Source: CAIODY01 sp046051225 (GTDB lineage Bacteria; Bacteroidota; Bacteroidia; Chitinophagales; CAIODY01). From it: a DNA stretch of 64,000 nt. Each line of letters opens with the position of its first letter. Within the stretch, counting starts at the first letter, position 1. The stretch is taken from contig JBJOOR010000005.1 in the NCBI GenBank assembly GCA_046051225.1, positions 124,001 through 188,000 on the forward strand, written 5' to 3'. Shown here piece after piece: positions 35,738 to 44,894 of the stretch. The notes under the pieces are model-generated. The model was not told the DNA's origin. It did no database searches and saw only the letters and a program-made list of their open reading frames with translations. The position numbers were made by a program, and so were the translations under genes.

Positions 35738-38734
35738 ATGAAAAAATATTTTCTTTCCATTATAATCGTTTTATGTAGCCACACTTTTTTGTTAGCCCAA
35801 TTGCATCCTAATTTTGCTAAACAATTTAATGGCTACAAGCCAACACACCAAAACATTTCATTATTTGTAAAAGGAAATGTTGAGAAAACAAAAGCCATTG
35901 TAAAACAAATGGGTGGCATATTTAAGTTTAATGCAGGCGATATTTCTTCGATAATGATTCCATCTAGCCAATACGATAATTTTTTAAAAAGCGATTTTTA
36001 TGAAAGCATTCAGCGCCCATACTATGGCGGTTGGACGATGGAAGACCAAGCAAATATTAATAATAATGTGGTTCCAGTTCATATTGGTACAACACCATTG
36101 CCACAGGCTTATGATGGTACAGGCATTATCATTGGTTTTTTAGATTCGGGTTTAGATTTTCATCACCCCGATTTTAAGCGCCCTAATGGAAAAACACGAG
36201 TAAAATATTTGTGGGATCAAACCATTACTACAGGTGGCAACACACCAACTAATTTTGCTTATGGGCAAGAGTGGGATAGTATAGCCATCAATAATAATAC
36301 TTGCACACATACACCACCACAAAATTTTTATGGGCATGGTACTTTAACGGCTGGTGTGGCTTGTGGCAATAGCCAGCAACACAGCAATTATAGAGGTATT
36401 GCACCCAATGCCGATTTAATATTTGTAGCCATAGATTTTAACGGTATTACGGGCAATAGTTTTGAATCGTGTGTAGCCGATGGCGCTGCCTATTGTTTTG
36501 CAAAAGCTGCCGCATTGGGCAAGCCATGTGTAATTAATGCAAGCCTTGGCACATACAATGGTTCACACGATGCTACAGATTTAGCAACACAAGCCATCGA
36601 AAATTTAGTTACGGCGCAAAGCGGCAGAGCCTTTGTGGCTTCGGCTGGCAATGCAGGTGGCAAAATGATGCATTTAGGTTATAACCTTCCAGCCGATTCG
36701 GCCTATACTTACTTTAATTCTTTTGGAATTGGTGGCGGAAAATATGTGACTTATTTCGAATTATTTAGCGATTATGCCGATTGGAACAATGCCTATTTTG
36801 CTATTGGGGCTGATGTTAGTTCGCCAGCATTTAATCATCGAAACAGAACCAACTGGATGAATGTGATGAGCGATTATCAAATGAGTTCGCAAACTTTATT
36901 TACAAAATACGATACTATAAAAAATAATAGTGGGCAGCGATTAGGTATTTTAGAATCGTATTGCGAAAAACAAAATGGGCATTATTTTATGTACTTTGGT
37001 ATAACTGTAGATTCTGTAACCAATTACACTTGGCGCTTTATGACCAAAGGCACAGGAAAATTTGATGTATGGAGTCATCCTAATTTTACAGGAAGCTCGG
37101 CAATGGTATATACTGCTTTGCCTACTACCACTCAATTACCCGATATTTCTCATTATATGATGCCCGATACCGAACAAACAATTGTAGGCACTTGGAATTG
37201 TTCTGCCAAATTAATTTCAGTAGGCAATTATTTGAATAGAAATAATTATACCACATGGCTAGGCAACAATTATACTTGCGATAATCATACACCGGGCAAT
37301 CATTATCCTACAAGTAGCAAAGGCCCTACACGGCTGGGTTTAAACAAACCCGATATTTCGGCATCGGGCGAATGGACAATGGCTGCCAATGATTTGTATT
37401 GGATTAATTGGGCAAAAACAAATAACCCCAATTCGCTTACCACCGATACTTTGCATGGCCCACATAAAGGTACATCTGCTGCTGCACCTTGTGTTAGTGG
37501 AGCGATTGCTTTATATTTTCAAAAACGACCAACGGCAAATTGGAATGATGCAAAAGCTGCATTAACCACTTGTGTAGCAACCGATAATTTTACAGGAACT
37601 ATGTTGCCAAATAATATATGGGGTTATGGAAAGTTGGATGCATTTAAAATGCTAAACTGCCAAGGGTGCACCAATCCTGCTATGACAAATTATAATTCGA
37701 TGGCTCAAATTGATGATGGAAGTTGTGTTTATCTTGGCCCAATTGCCTATTTCAAAATACCATTGGCTAATTTTTGTACGGGCGATTCTATTCATTTTAT
37801 TGATAGCTCGAAAAATAATCCTACCTCATGGCAATGGAATTTTGATGGCTTTGCTAGCCAGCCATCTTCGGCAAATCAAAATCCTACAATAGCCTATTCC
37901 AAAGCTGGAAAGCACTTTGTAAGCCTTACTGTTAGTAATACTTTTGGTGCTCGTACTTATTTAGATTCGCTTATTGTAAATCAAACACCCAATGCCAATT
38001 TTTCTTATGTAAGCAATATTTGTGTGGGTTATAATTCTATCATTGCTTATTCGGGTACCGTCTCGGGTACTGCAATTTATACTTGGACATTTGGCGGCGG
38101 CAACATTGCATCGGGCAATGGAGCTGGACCCTATCAAATTAATTGGAGTTTGCCAGGAGCAAAAAATATAACCTTAAATGTGAGTGATAATAATTGTGTT
38201 TCATCGGCCGCTAATATTATCAATGTAAACCCATTGCCTACTGCAAAATTTATTTTTGCAAAAATAGGCACTGCCGTAACATTTACCAATCAAAGCTCGG
38301 GCGCTACTTCGTATAATTGGTCGTTTGGTGATGGCACACAAAGTTCGGTTCAACATCCTATTCATAATTATACAAAAAATGGAATGTTTACCATTACACT
38401 TACAGCCCAAAATGGAAATTGTGCCGCTATATTTTTAGATACTGTAATCATTACTACAGCATCGGGCATAGAAAATAAAATAGATGAAAATGACAACTTA
38501 ATTATCACACATGATAATACTATATCTCAATTAACCATTAAATGGATTTCGAATAGAAACTTGAAAAGCATTGAATTGTATAATATGCAAGGTCAATTAA
38601 TTTTAGTTAAAAATAATATTACCGCCAATACCACTACAATCAACACTTCAAGCTTTGCTGCTGGTATTTATTTAGCAAAATGTATTACCGACAATGGAAA
38701 TGTGATTTCAAAAAAATGGAGCATTGAACATTAG
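35738..38734 (+). CDS. Secreted subtilisin-like serine protease (S8), T9SS cargo
   Basis: 998 residues from the ATG at 35738 (a TTG at 35717 would add residues before the signal peptide). After the signal peptide (about 1-20) and a propeptide-like part, the catalytic triad is D136 (GFLDSGLD), H200 (YGHGT) and S580 (GTSAAAP), with SAGNAGG as the oxyanion region. An insert of about 200 residues separates His and Ser, as in fervidolysin/Bacteroidota subtilases. Then come a cysteine motif (CQGC...DDGSC, about 650-672), two PKD domains (about 675-850) and a T9SS type A sorting domain (about 915-998, ending GIYLAKCIT...WSIEH). An extracellular protease. Confidence 0.93.
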   Translation: MKKYFLSIIIVLCSHTFLLAQLHPNFAKQFNGYKPTHQNISLFVKGNVEKTKAIVKQMGGIFKFNAGDISSIMIPSSQYDNFLKSDFYESIQRPYYGGWTMEDQANINNNVVPVHIGTTPLPQAYDGTGIIIGFLDSGLDFHHPDFKRPNGKTRVKYLWDQTITTGGNTPTNFAYGQEWDSIAINNNTCTHTPPQNFYGHGTLTAGVACGNSQQHSNYRGIAPNADLIFVAIDFNGITGNSFESCVADGAAYCFAKAAALGKPCVINASLGTYNGSHDATDLATQAIENLVTAQSGRAFVASAGNAGGKMMHLGYNLPADSAYTYFNSFGIGGGKYVTYFELFSDYADWNNAYFAIGADVSSPAFNHRNRTNWMNVMSDYQMSSQTLFTKYDTIKNNSGQRLGILESYCEKQNGHYFMYFGITVDSVTNYTWRFMTKGTGKFDVWSHPNFTGSSAMVYTALPTTTQLPDISHYMMPDTEQTIVGTWNCSAKLISVGNYLNRNNYTTWLGNNYTCDNHTPGNHYPTSSKGPTRLGLNKPDISASGEWTMAANDLYWINWAKTNNPNSLTTDTLHGPHKGTSAAAPCVSGAIALYFQKRPTANWNDAKAALTTCVATDNFTGTMLPNNIWGYGKLDAFKMLNCQGCTNPAMTNYNSMAQIDDGSCVYLGPIAYFKIPLANFCTGDSIHFIDSSKNNPTSWQWNFDGFASQPSSANQNPTIAYSKAGKHFVSLTVSNTFGARTYLDSLIVNQTPNANFSYVSNICVGYNSIIAYSGTVSGTAIYTWTFGGGNIASGNGAGPYQINWSLPGAKNITLNVSDNNCVSSAANIINVNPLPTAKFIFAKIGTAVTFTNQSSGATSYNWSFGDGTQSSVQHPIHNYTKNGMFTITLTAQNGNCAAIFLDTVIITTASGIENKIDENDNLIITHDNTISQLTIKWISNRNLKSIELYNMQGQLILVKNNITANTTTINTSSFAAGIYLAKCITDNGNVISKKWSIEH

Positions 38735-38738
38735 CTTA

Positions 38739-39449
38739 TTAAAAACAAAACCCAATATTCATTCCAATATTGATAGTAGGTAAAATGTAGTTCGATTTAT
38801 TGAATAGCAAATGAGTAAATTGGCTGCCATCACCATAGTTGTAATTACTGTAATATTCTAATCTATCGGTTTTCAAATACATATACTTTAAGCCAGCTCC
38901 AGCATAAACATCAATTTTAAAATAATCAAATAAAATATATTCATATCCAGCTACACAGTTTAATCCAAGATTAAATCGTTTTTGATTAAATGTTAATACC
39001 CAACTATCACTTTCATTAGAGCCCGTAAAATCTAACAATTTCTTTGTTGCAATTTTATATGAATAATCTAAATTGAATTTGACATAAGTATTGTTTTTAT
39101 CCATATCAGATGTATAAGTTTTCAAACCTATCACAAATCTGTAGCCATGCATTAATTGAGAAACACATGCATCGCCGTTTCCCCAAGGCGAAGGATGGAT
39201 AAATGATTCGCCAATTTTTGCTCCCATTAGCTCAATTACAGTTTCGTCATTTATTCTATATCCTACAGTAAGATTAGGTTGATTAACTATTAATTGAAAT
39301 GGATTTGTATTGAAATAAAACTTCGGAAATTCAGAAACATCATGTTCATACTTTATCGTTGAATAATCAAAAGTATCAACTTCAATATTCTTTTGTGCAA
39401 ACGAAATTTTGCAACATAAAATCAATAAAAACAAAATCCATTTTTTCAT
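38739..39449 (-). CDS. Outer membrane beta-barrel-like protein
   Basis: 236 residues from the ATG at 39449. Signal peptide (about 1-18, ending SFAQ), then alternating beta strands with many Tyr/Phe/Asn and the C-terminal strand INIGMNIGFCF, consistent with an 8- to 10-stranded outer membrane barrel (DUF3575-like look). No specific family assigned. It is convergent with the protease gene, only four bases between stop codons and no terminator hairpin, so the two messages must overlap. The SDR gene upstream is 24 bp away on the same strand. Confidence 0.7.
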   Translation of the reverse strand: MKKWILFLLILCCKISFAQKNIEVDTFDYSTIKYEHDVSEFPKFYFNTNPFQLIVNQPNLTVGYRINDETVIELMGAKIGESFIHPSPWGNGDACVSQLMHGYRFVIGLKTYTSDMDKNNTYVKFNLDYSYKIATKKLLDFTGSNESDSWVLTFNQKRFNLGLNCVAGYEYILFDYFKIDVYAGAGLKYMYLKTDRLEYYSNYNYGDGSQFTHLLFNKSNYILPTINIGMNIGFCF

Positions 39450-39473
39450 CAATTTGTAATTTGCAATTTAGAA

Positions 39474-40205
39474 TTACACAATCGTCCAACCACCATCTAC
39501 CATTAAATTATGACCAGTGATGTAAGCCGCATCATCGCTCAATAAAAAAGCAATAGAAGGAGCAATGTCTTTTGGCAAACCCATTCTTTTTAGCGGAACT
39601 TTTTTGTTGTAGTTTGCTACAAAAGAAGGATTTTGATTATCAAAAATTCCTCCTGGCGAAACAGTATTTACTCTGATTCCAAATTGCCCATTTGCAGAAG
39701 CCAAATAACGAGTGAGATTGATGATGCCACCTTTTATTGCCGAATAAATAATTGCATTGCCCATTTGTGTGCCTTCATAAATCGAAAAATCAGGTGCTTG
39801 CACACCATAAATGGAAGCCAAATTCACAATGCTGCCAAAGCCTTGCTGCTTCATCTGTTTGATGATTTTATTGCAACATAAATAATAGCCGTTGAGGTGC
39901 ATATCTACATTTTTTCGCCAACTTTCAAAAGGCAAATCAGCATCAGGCATTCCCCAATCAGCCGTTCGTGGATAAGCATTATTTACCCAACCATCTATTT
40001 TGCCATGCATCGCAACAATAGATGCAATGCAGGTTTCAACTGATTCTTCGTTGGTAATATCCAATTGATATTGGTCGTTGTCTAAATCAGTTTCTGTTTT
40101 TATATCGGCTTCAATCACTCTGAAACCTTTGCTGCGACAATGATTTACAAATTCTTTTCCAAGCAATCCTTTTGCGCCAGTGATGACGATTATTTTTTGT
40201 GTCAT
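39474..40205 (-). CDS. SDR oxidoreductase, PtmA-like
   Basis: 243 residues, a short-chain dehydrogenase with the cofactor motif TGAKGLLG (about 8-15), the NNAYP segment in place of the usual NNAG (about 95-99), catalytic Ser in NLASIYG and YSAIK (Tyr/Lys). The strings NNAYPR, ASIYGV.AP, YEGT and RVN..SPGGIFDNQ match PtmA-type proteins of flagellin or surface-glycan modification (legionaminic acid pathway in Campylobacter), from memory of that family. A Gfo/Idh/MocA oxidoreductase gene lies 98 bp upstream, the same partner type (PtmF-like). Confidence 0.8.
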   Translation of the reverse strand: MTQKIIVITGAKGLLGKEFVNHCRSKGFRVIEADIKTETDLDNDQYQLDITNEESVETCIASIVAMHGKIDGWVNNAYPRTADWGMPDADLPFESWRKNVDMHLNGYYLCCNKIIKQMKQQGFGSIVNLASIYGVQAPDFSIYEGTQMGNAIIYSAIKGGIINLTRYLASANGQFGIRVNTVSPGGIFDNQNPSFVANYNKKVPLKRMGLPKDIAPSIAFLLSDDAAYITGHNLMVDGGWTIV

Positions 40206-40303
40206 AATTTTTTGGTTTCCATTTTAATCTAAATTCTATAAACTATCTCACCATGACGTTTTTAATATTGAAATTTCCCATAGCTATTTATCTGTGGGAA
40301 CTT

Positions 40304-41191
40304 TCACCCTAAACAAATTTTTAAAACTTCATTTGCTTCTTCCAAATCATTCATTGGTTTTTTGTGATGTTGCAAACAATCCATAAAATATTTCAGTTGT
40401 TCGATGTAAGTATAAAGTGGCTCTGTATCGTACTTTTCAATCACTTCATCCATTTTTATGATTTCATTATTTACCAAATCAATGGTATAAGTTTCATTTT
40501 TACAAACCAATTCAATTTGCCGTTTTATATCTCGACGAAAATAATTCAACGTAACATTTACCGCAAAATTTTCATAGTCCAATTGATAATTGGCATAATC
40601 AACTGCATTAATTTTTAGCGATGAATTATGCTTCAATAATTTGTGCGATGAAGTTGGTTTGCCAAATAAATAGTAGCAATAATCCAACTCGTGAATCAAA
40701 TCTAAATGAACACCACCACCCATCGCAGCGTTGGCACTATAAATTTTTTTGTAGTCAACATTCATACGCCAATCGGGTAAATAGCTGCCGCAATACACAC
40801 TCACTTCATTTATTTTTTCGAGAAAGTTGATATTTTTTTTCAACCAAACAATGCAAGGATGAAATCGCAGATTGCAGGCTACATAAGTGATTGGCGTTTT
40901 AAAATCAATTTCTTCTAATTGATGAAACAAAGGTTTTTCGATAAACAGCGGAATGTTTTTTTCTGAAAATTCTTTTATCGTTGAATAATGTTCTGAAGTT
41001 GGATTGCTGATGATAATAAAATCCAACTGATTTGGAATTTCATTTTTTGAAGTGATAGAATGTACACCTTTTACTTCTTCAAATTTATCAGCAGACCGCA
41101 ATGCAAAAATTTCAACAGCCGAATTAATCTGCTGCAAAGCCGCTACGTGTTTCTTTCCTATCGAACCCAAACCGATGATTAGTACTTTCAT
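40304..41191 (-). CDS. Gfo/Idh/MocA-family oxidoreductase
   Basis: 295 residues from the ATG at 41191; a TTG at 41206 would add five. The N-terminus has the NAD(P) Rossmann motif GLGSIGKKH, then IISNPTSEHY and the catalytic-lysine motif FIEKPLF (about residue 92). Members oxidise or epimerise sugars, often nucleotide-linked. Paired with the PtmA-like SDR gene downstream; together they resemble the PtmF/PtmA pair that feeds amino-sugar precursors for nonulosonic acids. The rest of such a pathway is not in the window. Confidence 0.82.
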   Translation of the reverse strand: MKVLIIGLGSIGKKHVAALQQINSAVEIFALRSADKFEEVKGVHSITSKNEIPNQLDFIIISNPTSEHYSTIKEFSEKNIPLFIEKPLFHQLEEIDFKTPITYVACNLRFHPCIVWLKKNINFLEKINEVSVYCGSYLPDWRMNVDYKKIYSANAAMGGGVHLDLIHELDYCYYLFGKPTSSHKLLKHNSSLKINAVDYANYQLDYENFAVNVTLNYFRRDIKRQIELVCKNETYTIDLVNNEIIKMDEVIEKYDTEPLYTYIEQLKYFMDCLQHHKKPMNDLEEANEVLKICLG

Positions 41192-41245
41192 TTTTCGTAG
41201 CTGCAATTTAGCATTTAATATTGGTAATTCAGTTTTCGTTAAACT

Positions 41246-41281
41246 AAAAAGGTGTTATCAATTTTCAGATAACACCTTTTT
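41246..41281. terminator. Terminator of the rsmD-rimM gene chain
   Basis: AAAAAGGTGTTATC (41246-41259) and complement (41268-41281) around 8 nt, 15 bp beyond the stop of the minus-strand gene at 41297. Confidence 0.9.
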
Positions 41282-41296
41282 AAACTTTTTTTTATT

Positions 41297-41881
41297 TTAG
41301 TATTCTTCGCCACCAGCCGATTCTTCAGTTCCAAATTCATCTTCTCCAAATTCATCTTCATTATCATCTGCCTTTTCATCGTCATCTGTTTCTTCGCCTT
41401 CTTCTCCCATTTCATCTGTTTCGCTTGCATCATAAATTTCTTCTGCTTCAAAACCTTCAACATCTTTTCCAATAATAGGTTCGTTGCCATATTGCTTGGG
41501 TGCAATGCCTTCCGATTTCGACATTTTTGGGTAAGACTCTTTTTTCAATTCATCTACAACGCCCAATAATTCAATTAAAAATGTCCATTCCATTTCAAAG
41601 TCATACACATAAATAAATTTTTCATGTGGGTCATCAATAGCCATAGCCATAGCCATTTTCGACATTTGCTTAGTACCTTCTTTTTTATTTAAGCTTATTT
41701 CTTCACCCATTATCCATCTATCATTTGTTTTATAAAATGATGCTTCATGTTTATCATCAAAACCAAATGATTTTAATATAGCAGTATGAAAATCTGAAAA
41801 TAATTGAGCAGGTTTAATTTCAATATCTCTAAATATGGTATCGTCTTGTTCTAAGGCTACTCTGAATTTAAAAACTGACAT
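41297..41881 (-). CDS. pRiA4b ORF-3-like protein (IS1096 TnpR-like) with acidic tail
   Basis: 194 residues. The first about 120 match the plasmid pRiA4b ORF-3 family: FKFRVALE, FRDIEIKPAQLFSDFHTAILKSFGF (as two phrases: FRDIEIKPAQ and HTAILKSFGF), then FIYVYDFEMEW. The last about 60 residues are nearly all Glu/Asp/Gly, a disordered acidic tail. Databases often label such proteins IS1096 passenger TnpR, but there is no transposase or inverted repeat here; function unknown. Last gene of a five-gene minus-strand chain (from 45706) ending at the 41246 terminator. Confidence 0.82.
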   Translation of the reverse strand: MSVFKFRVALEQDDTIFRDIEIKPAQLFSDFHTAILKSFGFDDKHEASFYKTNDRWIMGEEISLNKKEGTKQMSKMAMAMAIDDPHEKFIYVYDFEMEWTFLIELLGVVDELKKESYPKMSKSEGIAPKQYGNEPIIGKDVEGFEAEEIYDASETDEMGEEGEETDDDEKADDNEDEFGEDEFGTEESAGGEEY

Positions 41882-41949
41882 GTGTATTAGGTTTTGTGTT
41901 TATTATTTGGCAAATATAAAAAAGAATAAAAAATTGAAAACAATATTTG

Positions 41950-43824
41950 CTAAAAACTTAAATATTCATCAAATAAAATTTGAAGGTAGGATTGCATGTT
42001 TTTTTGTTGAATTTTTTGTGTGTTTTGATGAATAGAAACAGACTGAAAAAAAACTTTATTCGAAATTTTATTATAGCTAAATTGTGATGAATCAGTTACA
42101 AATCCACCACCTTCGGTAAAACTAAAATAAGCGAAATGGTTAGTGTAGGGGTTTAAAATATTTTTGCTCCAGTTAAAATCTTTCGAAGAAATATTTATTT
42201 GATGAAGCACTGTTGCCACAATATCATTTTGCGAACAAACTTGATTAAATGTTTTTCCTTGGTATTCATCTTTTATAGCACCTCCTAAAAATAATAATGG
42301 TATATGAAAATGGTGAGCATTAAAAAAATCCCAATTCATGGGCGAATCGTGGCTGTGGTCGGATACTAATACAAAAAGCGTATTGGCATACCACTTAGTT
42401 TTTTTTGCTTTTTCAAAAAAATCTTTCAAACATTTATCAGCATAATGAATTGAATTAGCATAGTTGTTTAAATCATTAAATTGCTGAAATTTATTTTGCA
42501 TAGGTGCATCAAATGGCGAATGAGTGCTAACTGTAAATAAGCCCGAAAAAAATGGAGATGGTGTATGATTTAATTCATTTATCCAAGTGTTAAGCATCAA
42601 CGAATCATGTATGCCTAAAGCACCCGAAGGTAAATTCACAAAATCTTTCTGCTCTTTTATTACATCAAAATTATTGTAGTATAAATAGCTTTTTATATTG
42701 CCGTAAATTAACTGTCCACCAAAATAAAATGATGTATGATAACCAATTTGTTTTAAATTTTTATTGATGCAATGCATCTTAGGATATTTTTCTTCATTGG
42801 CAATGATAGATGTGGTGGGTTGTGCAGGGTATGCACTTAATACAGCAGGAATTCCCTGATCGCTTAAAGTACCAGATGCATAACAATTTGAAAACAAAAT
42901 ACCTTCGTTTTTTAATTGTTCAAAATTAGGTGCTACATTTTTTACTCCACCCAAACATTCAATCATATCAGCACTCCAACTTTCTAAAATAATGAAACAG
43001 ATATTGGGCTTATTATTTTTTAAAACTGCAACTGTAGTATCTTTTTTTATCTGAAATAATTGTTCAACATTTTGCTTGGCTTCGGCATTAGCTAAAAATA
43101 TATATGGGTTTGTATTTCCATTTTTTTTATTTTCTAAATAGCTATGAATAATTCGCCAGCTTGGGTTTACGGCTGTTTCATTCAAAAAATTATTTTTCGA
43201 AAAATAAACTTCGCTTTCATTAATTGGTATTTGTTGAAAGCCACCACGTAAGCCAATTACAATTAAAAATGCACCTACTAATAAAATTAAAAATGAATAG
43301 CCTACTTTTTTAAGAGCCGACATCTGTTGTGTTTCATTCGTGTTTTGATGAACTATTTTTTTAGCAACTATAAATTGAAAATAGGTAAGCAATATGATAA
43401 AAGAAATACCAATTATCCAATAAAATAAGGCTACTGATTTAAAAACCTCGGATGGATGCTGGGCATGAGAAAATAATTTAAAATGAATTTTAACTCCCAT
43501 TTCTCTATATACTACCACATCAATTGCCGAAATAAAATTGATTACAATTAAAATAATTAGCAAGTAATATTTTCGGAAAATTATATCCCATTTCCATCGC
43601 ACATGTACTAAAATTAATCCAACTACTAAAGGTAATGCAATTAGATAGCATGCCGTTGAAATATCTAATGGTAAAGGTTTATAAGCTAATTTTAAAATTT
43701 CAAGAAAATTAAAATTGGGAAGATGTTGAGATGCATTAAAGCTTAAAAAAAACAATCGGTTTGCTGCAAATACAAGCAGAAAAAAAAAGAATAGTTGAAT
43801 TATTTTTTTTATAAATGAATACAT
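41950..43824 (-). CDS. LtaS-like sulfatase / phosphoglycerol transferase family protein
   Basis: 624 residues. The N-terminal about 215 have five membrane segments; the rest is an alkaline-phosphatase-superfamily domain facing the periplasm. The metal and nucleophile motifs are visible: IILESWSADM (Glu), ASGTLSDQG (nucleophile Thr) and FVLVSDHSHDSP. In Gram-positives this architecture makes lipoteichoic acid; in Gram-negative Bacteroidota it presumably transfers phosphoglycerol or phosphoethanolamine to envelope glycans or lipids. The gene starts two bases after the rimM stop, so the two are cotranscribed. Confidence 0.9.
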   Translation of the reverse strand: MYSFIKKIIQLFFFFLLVFAANRLFFLSFNASQHLPNFNFLEILKLAYKPLPLDISTACYLIALPLVVGLILVHVRWKWDIIFRKYYLLIILIVINFISAIDVVVYREMGVKIHFKLFSHAQHPSEVFKSVALFYWIIGISFIILLTYFQFIVAKKIVHQNTNETQQMSALKKVGYSFLILLVGAFLIVIGLRGGFQQIPINESEVYFSKNNFLNETAVNPSWRIIHSYLENKKNGNTNPYIFLANAEAKQNVEQLFQIKKDTTVAVLKNNKPNICFIILESWSADMIECLGGVKNVAPNFEQLKNEGILFSNCYASGTLSDQGIPAVLSAYPAQPTTSIIANEEKYPKMHCINKNLKQIGYHTSFYFGGQLIYGNIKSYLYYNNFDVIKEQKDFVNLPSGALGIHDSLMLNTWINELNHTPSPFFSGLFTVSTHSPFDAPMQNKFQQFNDLNNYANSIHYADKCLKDFFEKAKKTKWYANTLFVLVSDHSHDSPMNWDFFNAHHFHIPLLFLGGAIKDEYQGKTFNQVCSQNDIVATVLHQINISSKDFNWSKNILNPYTNHFAYFSFTEGGGFVTDSSQFSYNKISNKVFFQSVSIHQNTQKIQQKNMQSYLQILFDEYLSF

Positions 43825-43826
43825 AA

Positions 43827-44348
43827 TTAACTGCTATACACTTCAATTAAACCTTCAGGAATGTTAATTTCAATTTCTTTTTTTCGATGATAAATTTTTA
43901 CAATGCTTTCATCATTACAGGGCATCATTATTTCAAATGATTTATAATCGAACACCAAAATAGTTTGTGATGGCATTTGATATACATCCTTAACCAAGCC
44001 TATTTCGCCCAAATTCAAATCTATAATTTTATAGCTAATTACTTTTTCATCCACTATTGTTTCCGATTTTTCTATATCAGTTTCTTTCATCCAAACGGCA
44101 ATGCCGCTAAGTTTTGCAGCAGCTTCACGGGTTTTTATTTCATCCAATTCAACAATTAAAGTGTGGTTGGTAAAATTTTTTATATTGATAATAATAAATG
44201 GCAAAGCCGTTTCGGGGGTTTTGCCAATTAATACTGATTTTAATTTTAATGGTGTAATAGTAGTATCGAAATGCAATTTTATTTCGCCACTAAGTTTATG
44301 TGCTGCACCCATTTTACCAGCTTTCACCCATTCAATTTTTTTTGCCAT
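43827..44348 (-). CDS. rimM: Ribosome maturation factor RimM
   Basis: 173 residues, usual length. The N-terminal RimM barrel (KAGKMGAAHKLSGEIKLHF: here AGKMGAAHKL then GEIKLHF) contains the GxxGxxG-like loop, and the C-terminal PRC-barrel-like domain holds YKIIDLNLGEIGLVKDV. It assists 30S head assembly by binding S19. In most bacteria it sits between rpsP and trmD; here it lies between rsmD and an LtaS-like gene. Confidence 0.88.
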   Translation of the reverse strand: MAKKIEWVKAGKMGAAHKLSGEIKLHFDTTITPLKLKSVLIGKTPETALPFIIINIKNFTNHTLIVELDEIKTREAAAKLSGIAVWMKETDIEKSETIVDEKVISYKIIDLNLGEIGLVKDVYQMPSQTILVFDYKSFEIMMPCNDESIVKIYHRKKEIEINIPEGLIEVYSS

Positions 44349-44354
44349 TAGTGG

Positions 44355-44894
44355 TTATTTATTTTTAAAAATTGAAAAAATAGTTGACCCATAGTTTCGC
44401 TTTTTGAAAAAATTAGGGTGATTATCAAAGTTGTGGTTTGGATTATGTTCTAATACAAACCATCCATTTTCATGCAATACATTTGCTTTAAATAATTTAT
44501 CGGGAATGGTATTTAAAGTAGGCAATGGATATGGTGGCCCAGCAAAAATAAAATCAAATTTTTCGGTAGCTGTTTCTAAATATTTAAAAATATCCATTTT
44601 AAAAACCACACATGTTTTTGGCAATTTCAAGATTTCGAAATTTCCTTTTATAAATTGTACTAGCTTGGCATCTATTTCAACCGTGTGCATATAGCTACAA
44701 CCACGTGAAGCTGTTTCGTAGCTTATGCTGCCAGTACCACCAAATAAATCTAAAAAATGAATTTCTTCAAAATCAAATTCATTAATTAAAATATTAAACA
44801 AGCCTTCTTTAGCTATATCTGTGGTTGGTCTTGCCGGCATTTTTTTTGGCGGCGAAAACACTCTTCCTTTAAATTCTCCGCCTACTATTCGCAT
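44355..44894 (-). CDS. rsmD: 16S rRNA (guanine-966 N2) methyltransferase RsmD
   Basis: 179 residues. It starts MRIVGGEFKGR and has RPTTDIAKEGLFNIL (about 27-41), the SAM motif LDLFGGTGS (about 48-56) and VEIDAKLV. The catalytic D/NPPY/F motif, normally DPPY, reads AGPPYPL (about 118-124; codons GCT GGG CCA CCA TAT), so the Asp is replaced by Gly. This may reduce or alter activity. It follows DUF3822 with a 10-base overlap, the usual Bacteroidota pairing, and precedes rimM by six bases. Confidence 0.9.
   Translation of the reverse strand: MRIVGGEFKGRVFSPPKKMPARPTTDIAKEGLFNILINEFDFEEIHFLDLFGGTGSISYETASRGCSYMHTVEIDAKLVQFIKGNFEILKLPKTCVVFKMDIFKYLETATEKFDFIFAGPPYPLPTLNTIPDKLFKANVLHENGWFVLEHNPNHNFDNHPNFFKKRNYGSTIFSIFKNK

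Noticed and set aside
38734..38739. Missing terminator between convergent genes
   Set aside because: Stops are four bases apart so no room for a hairpin; overlapping transcripts are common and not by themselves unusual.
41297..41881. Insertion sequence (IS1096 TnpR label)
   Set aside because: The label comes from a family name; no transposase, inverted repeats or target duplications are present.
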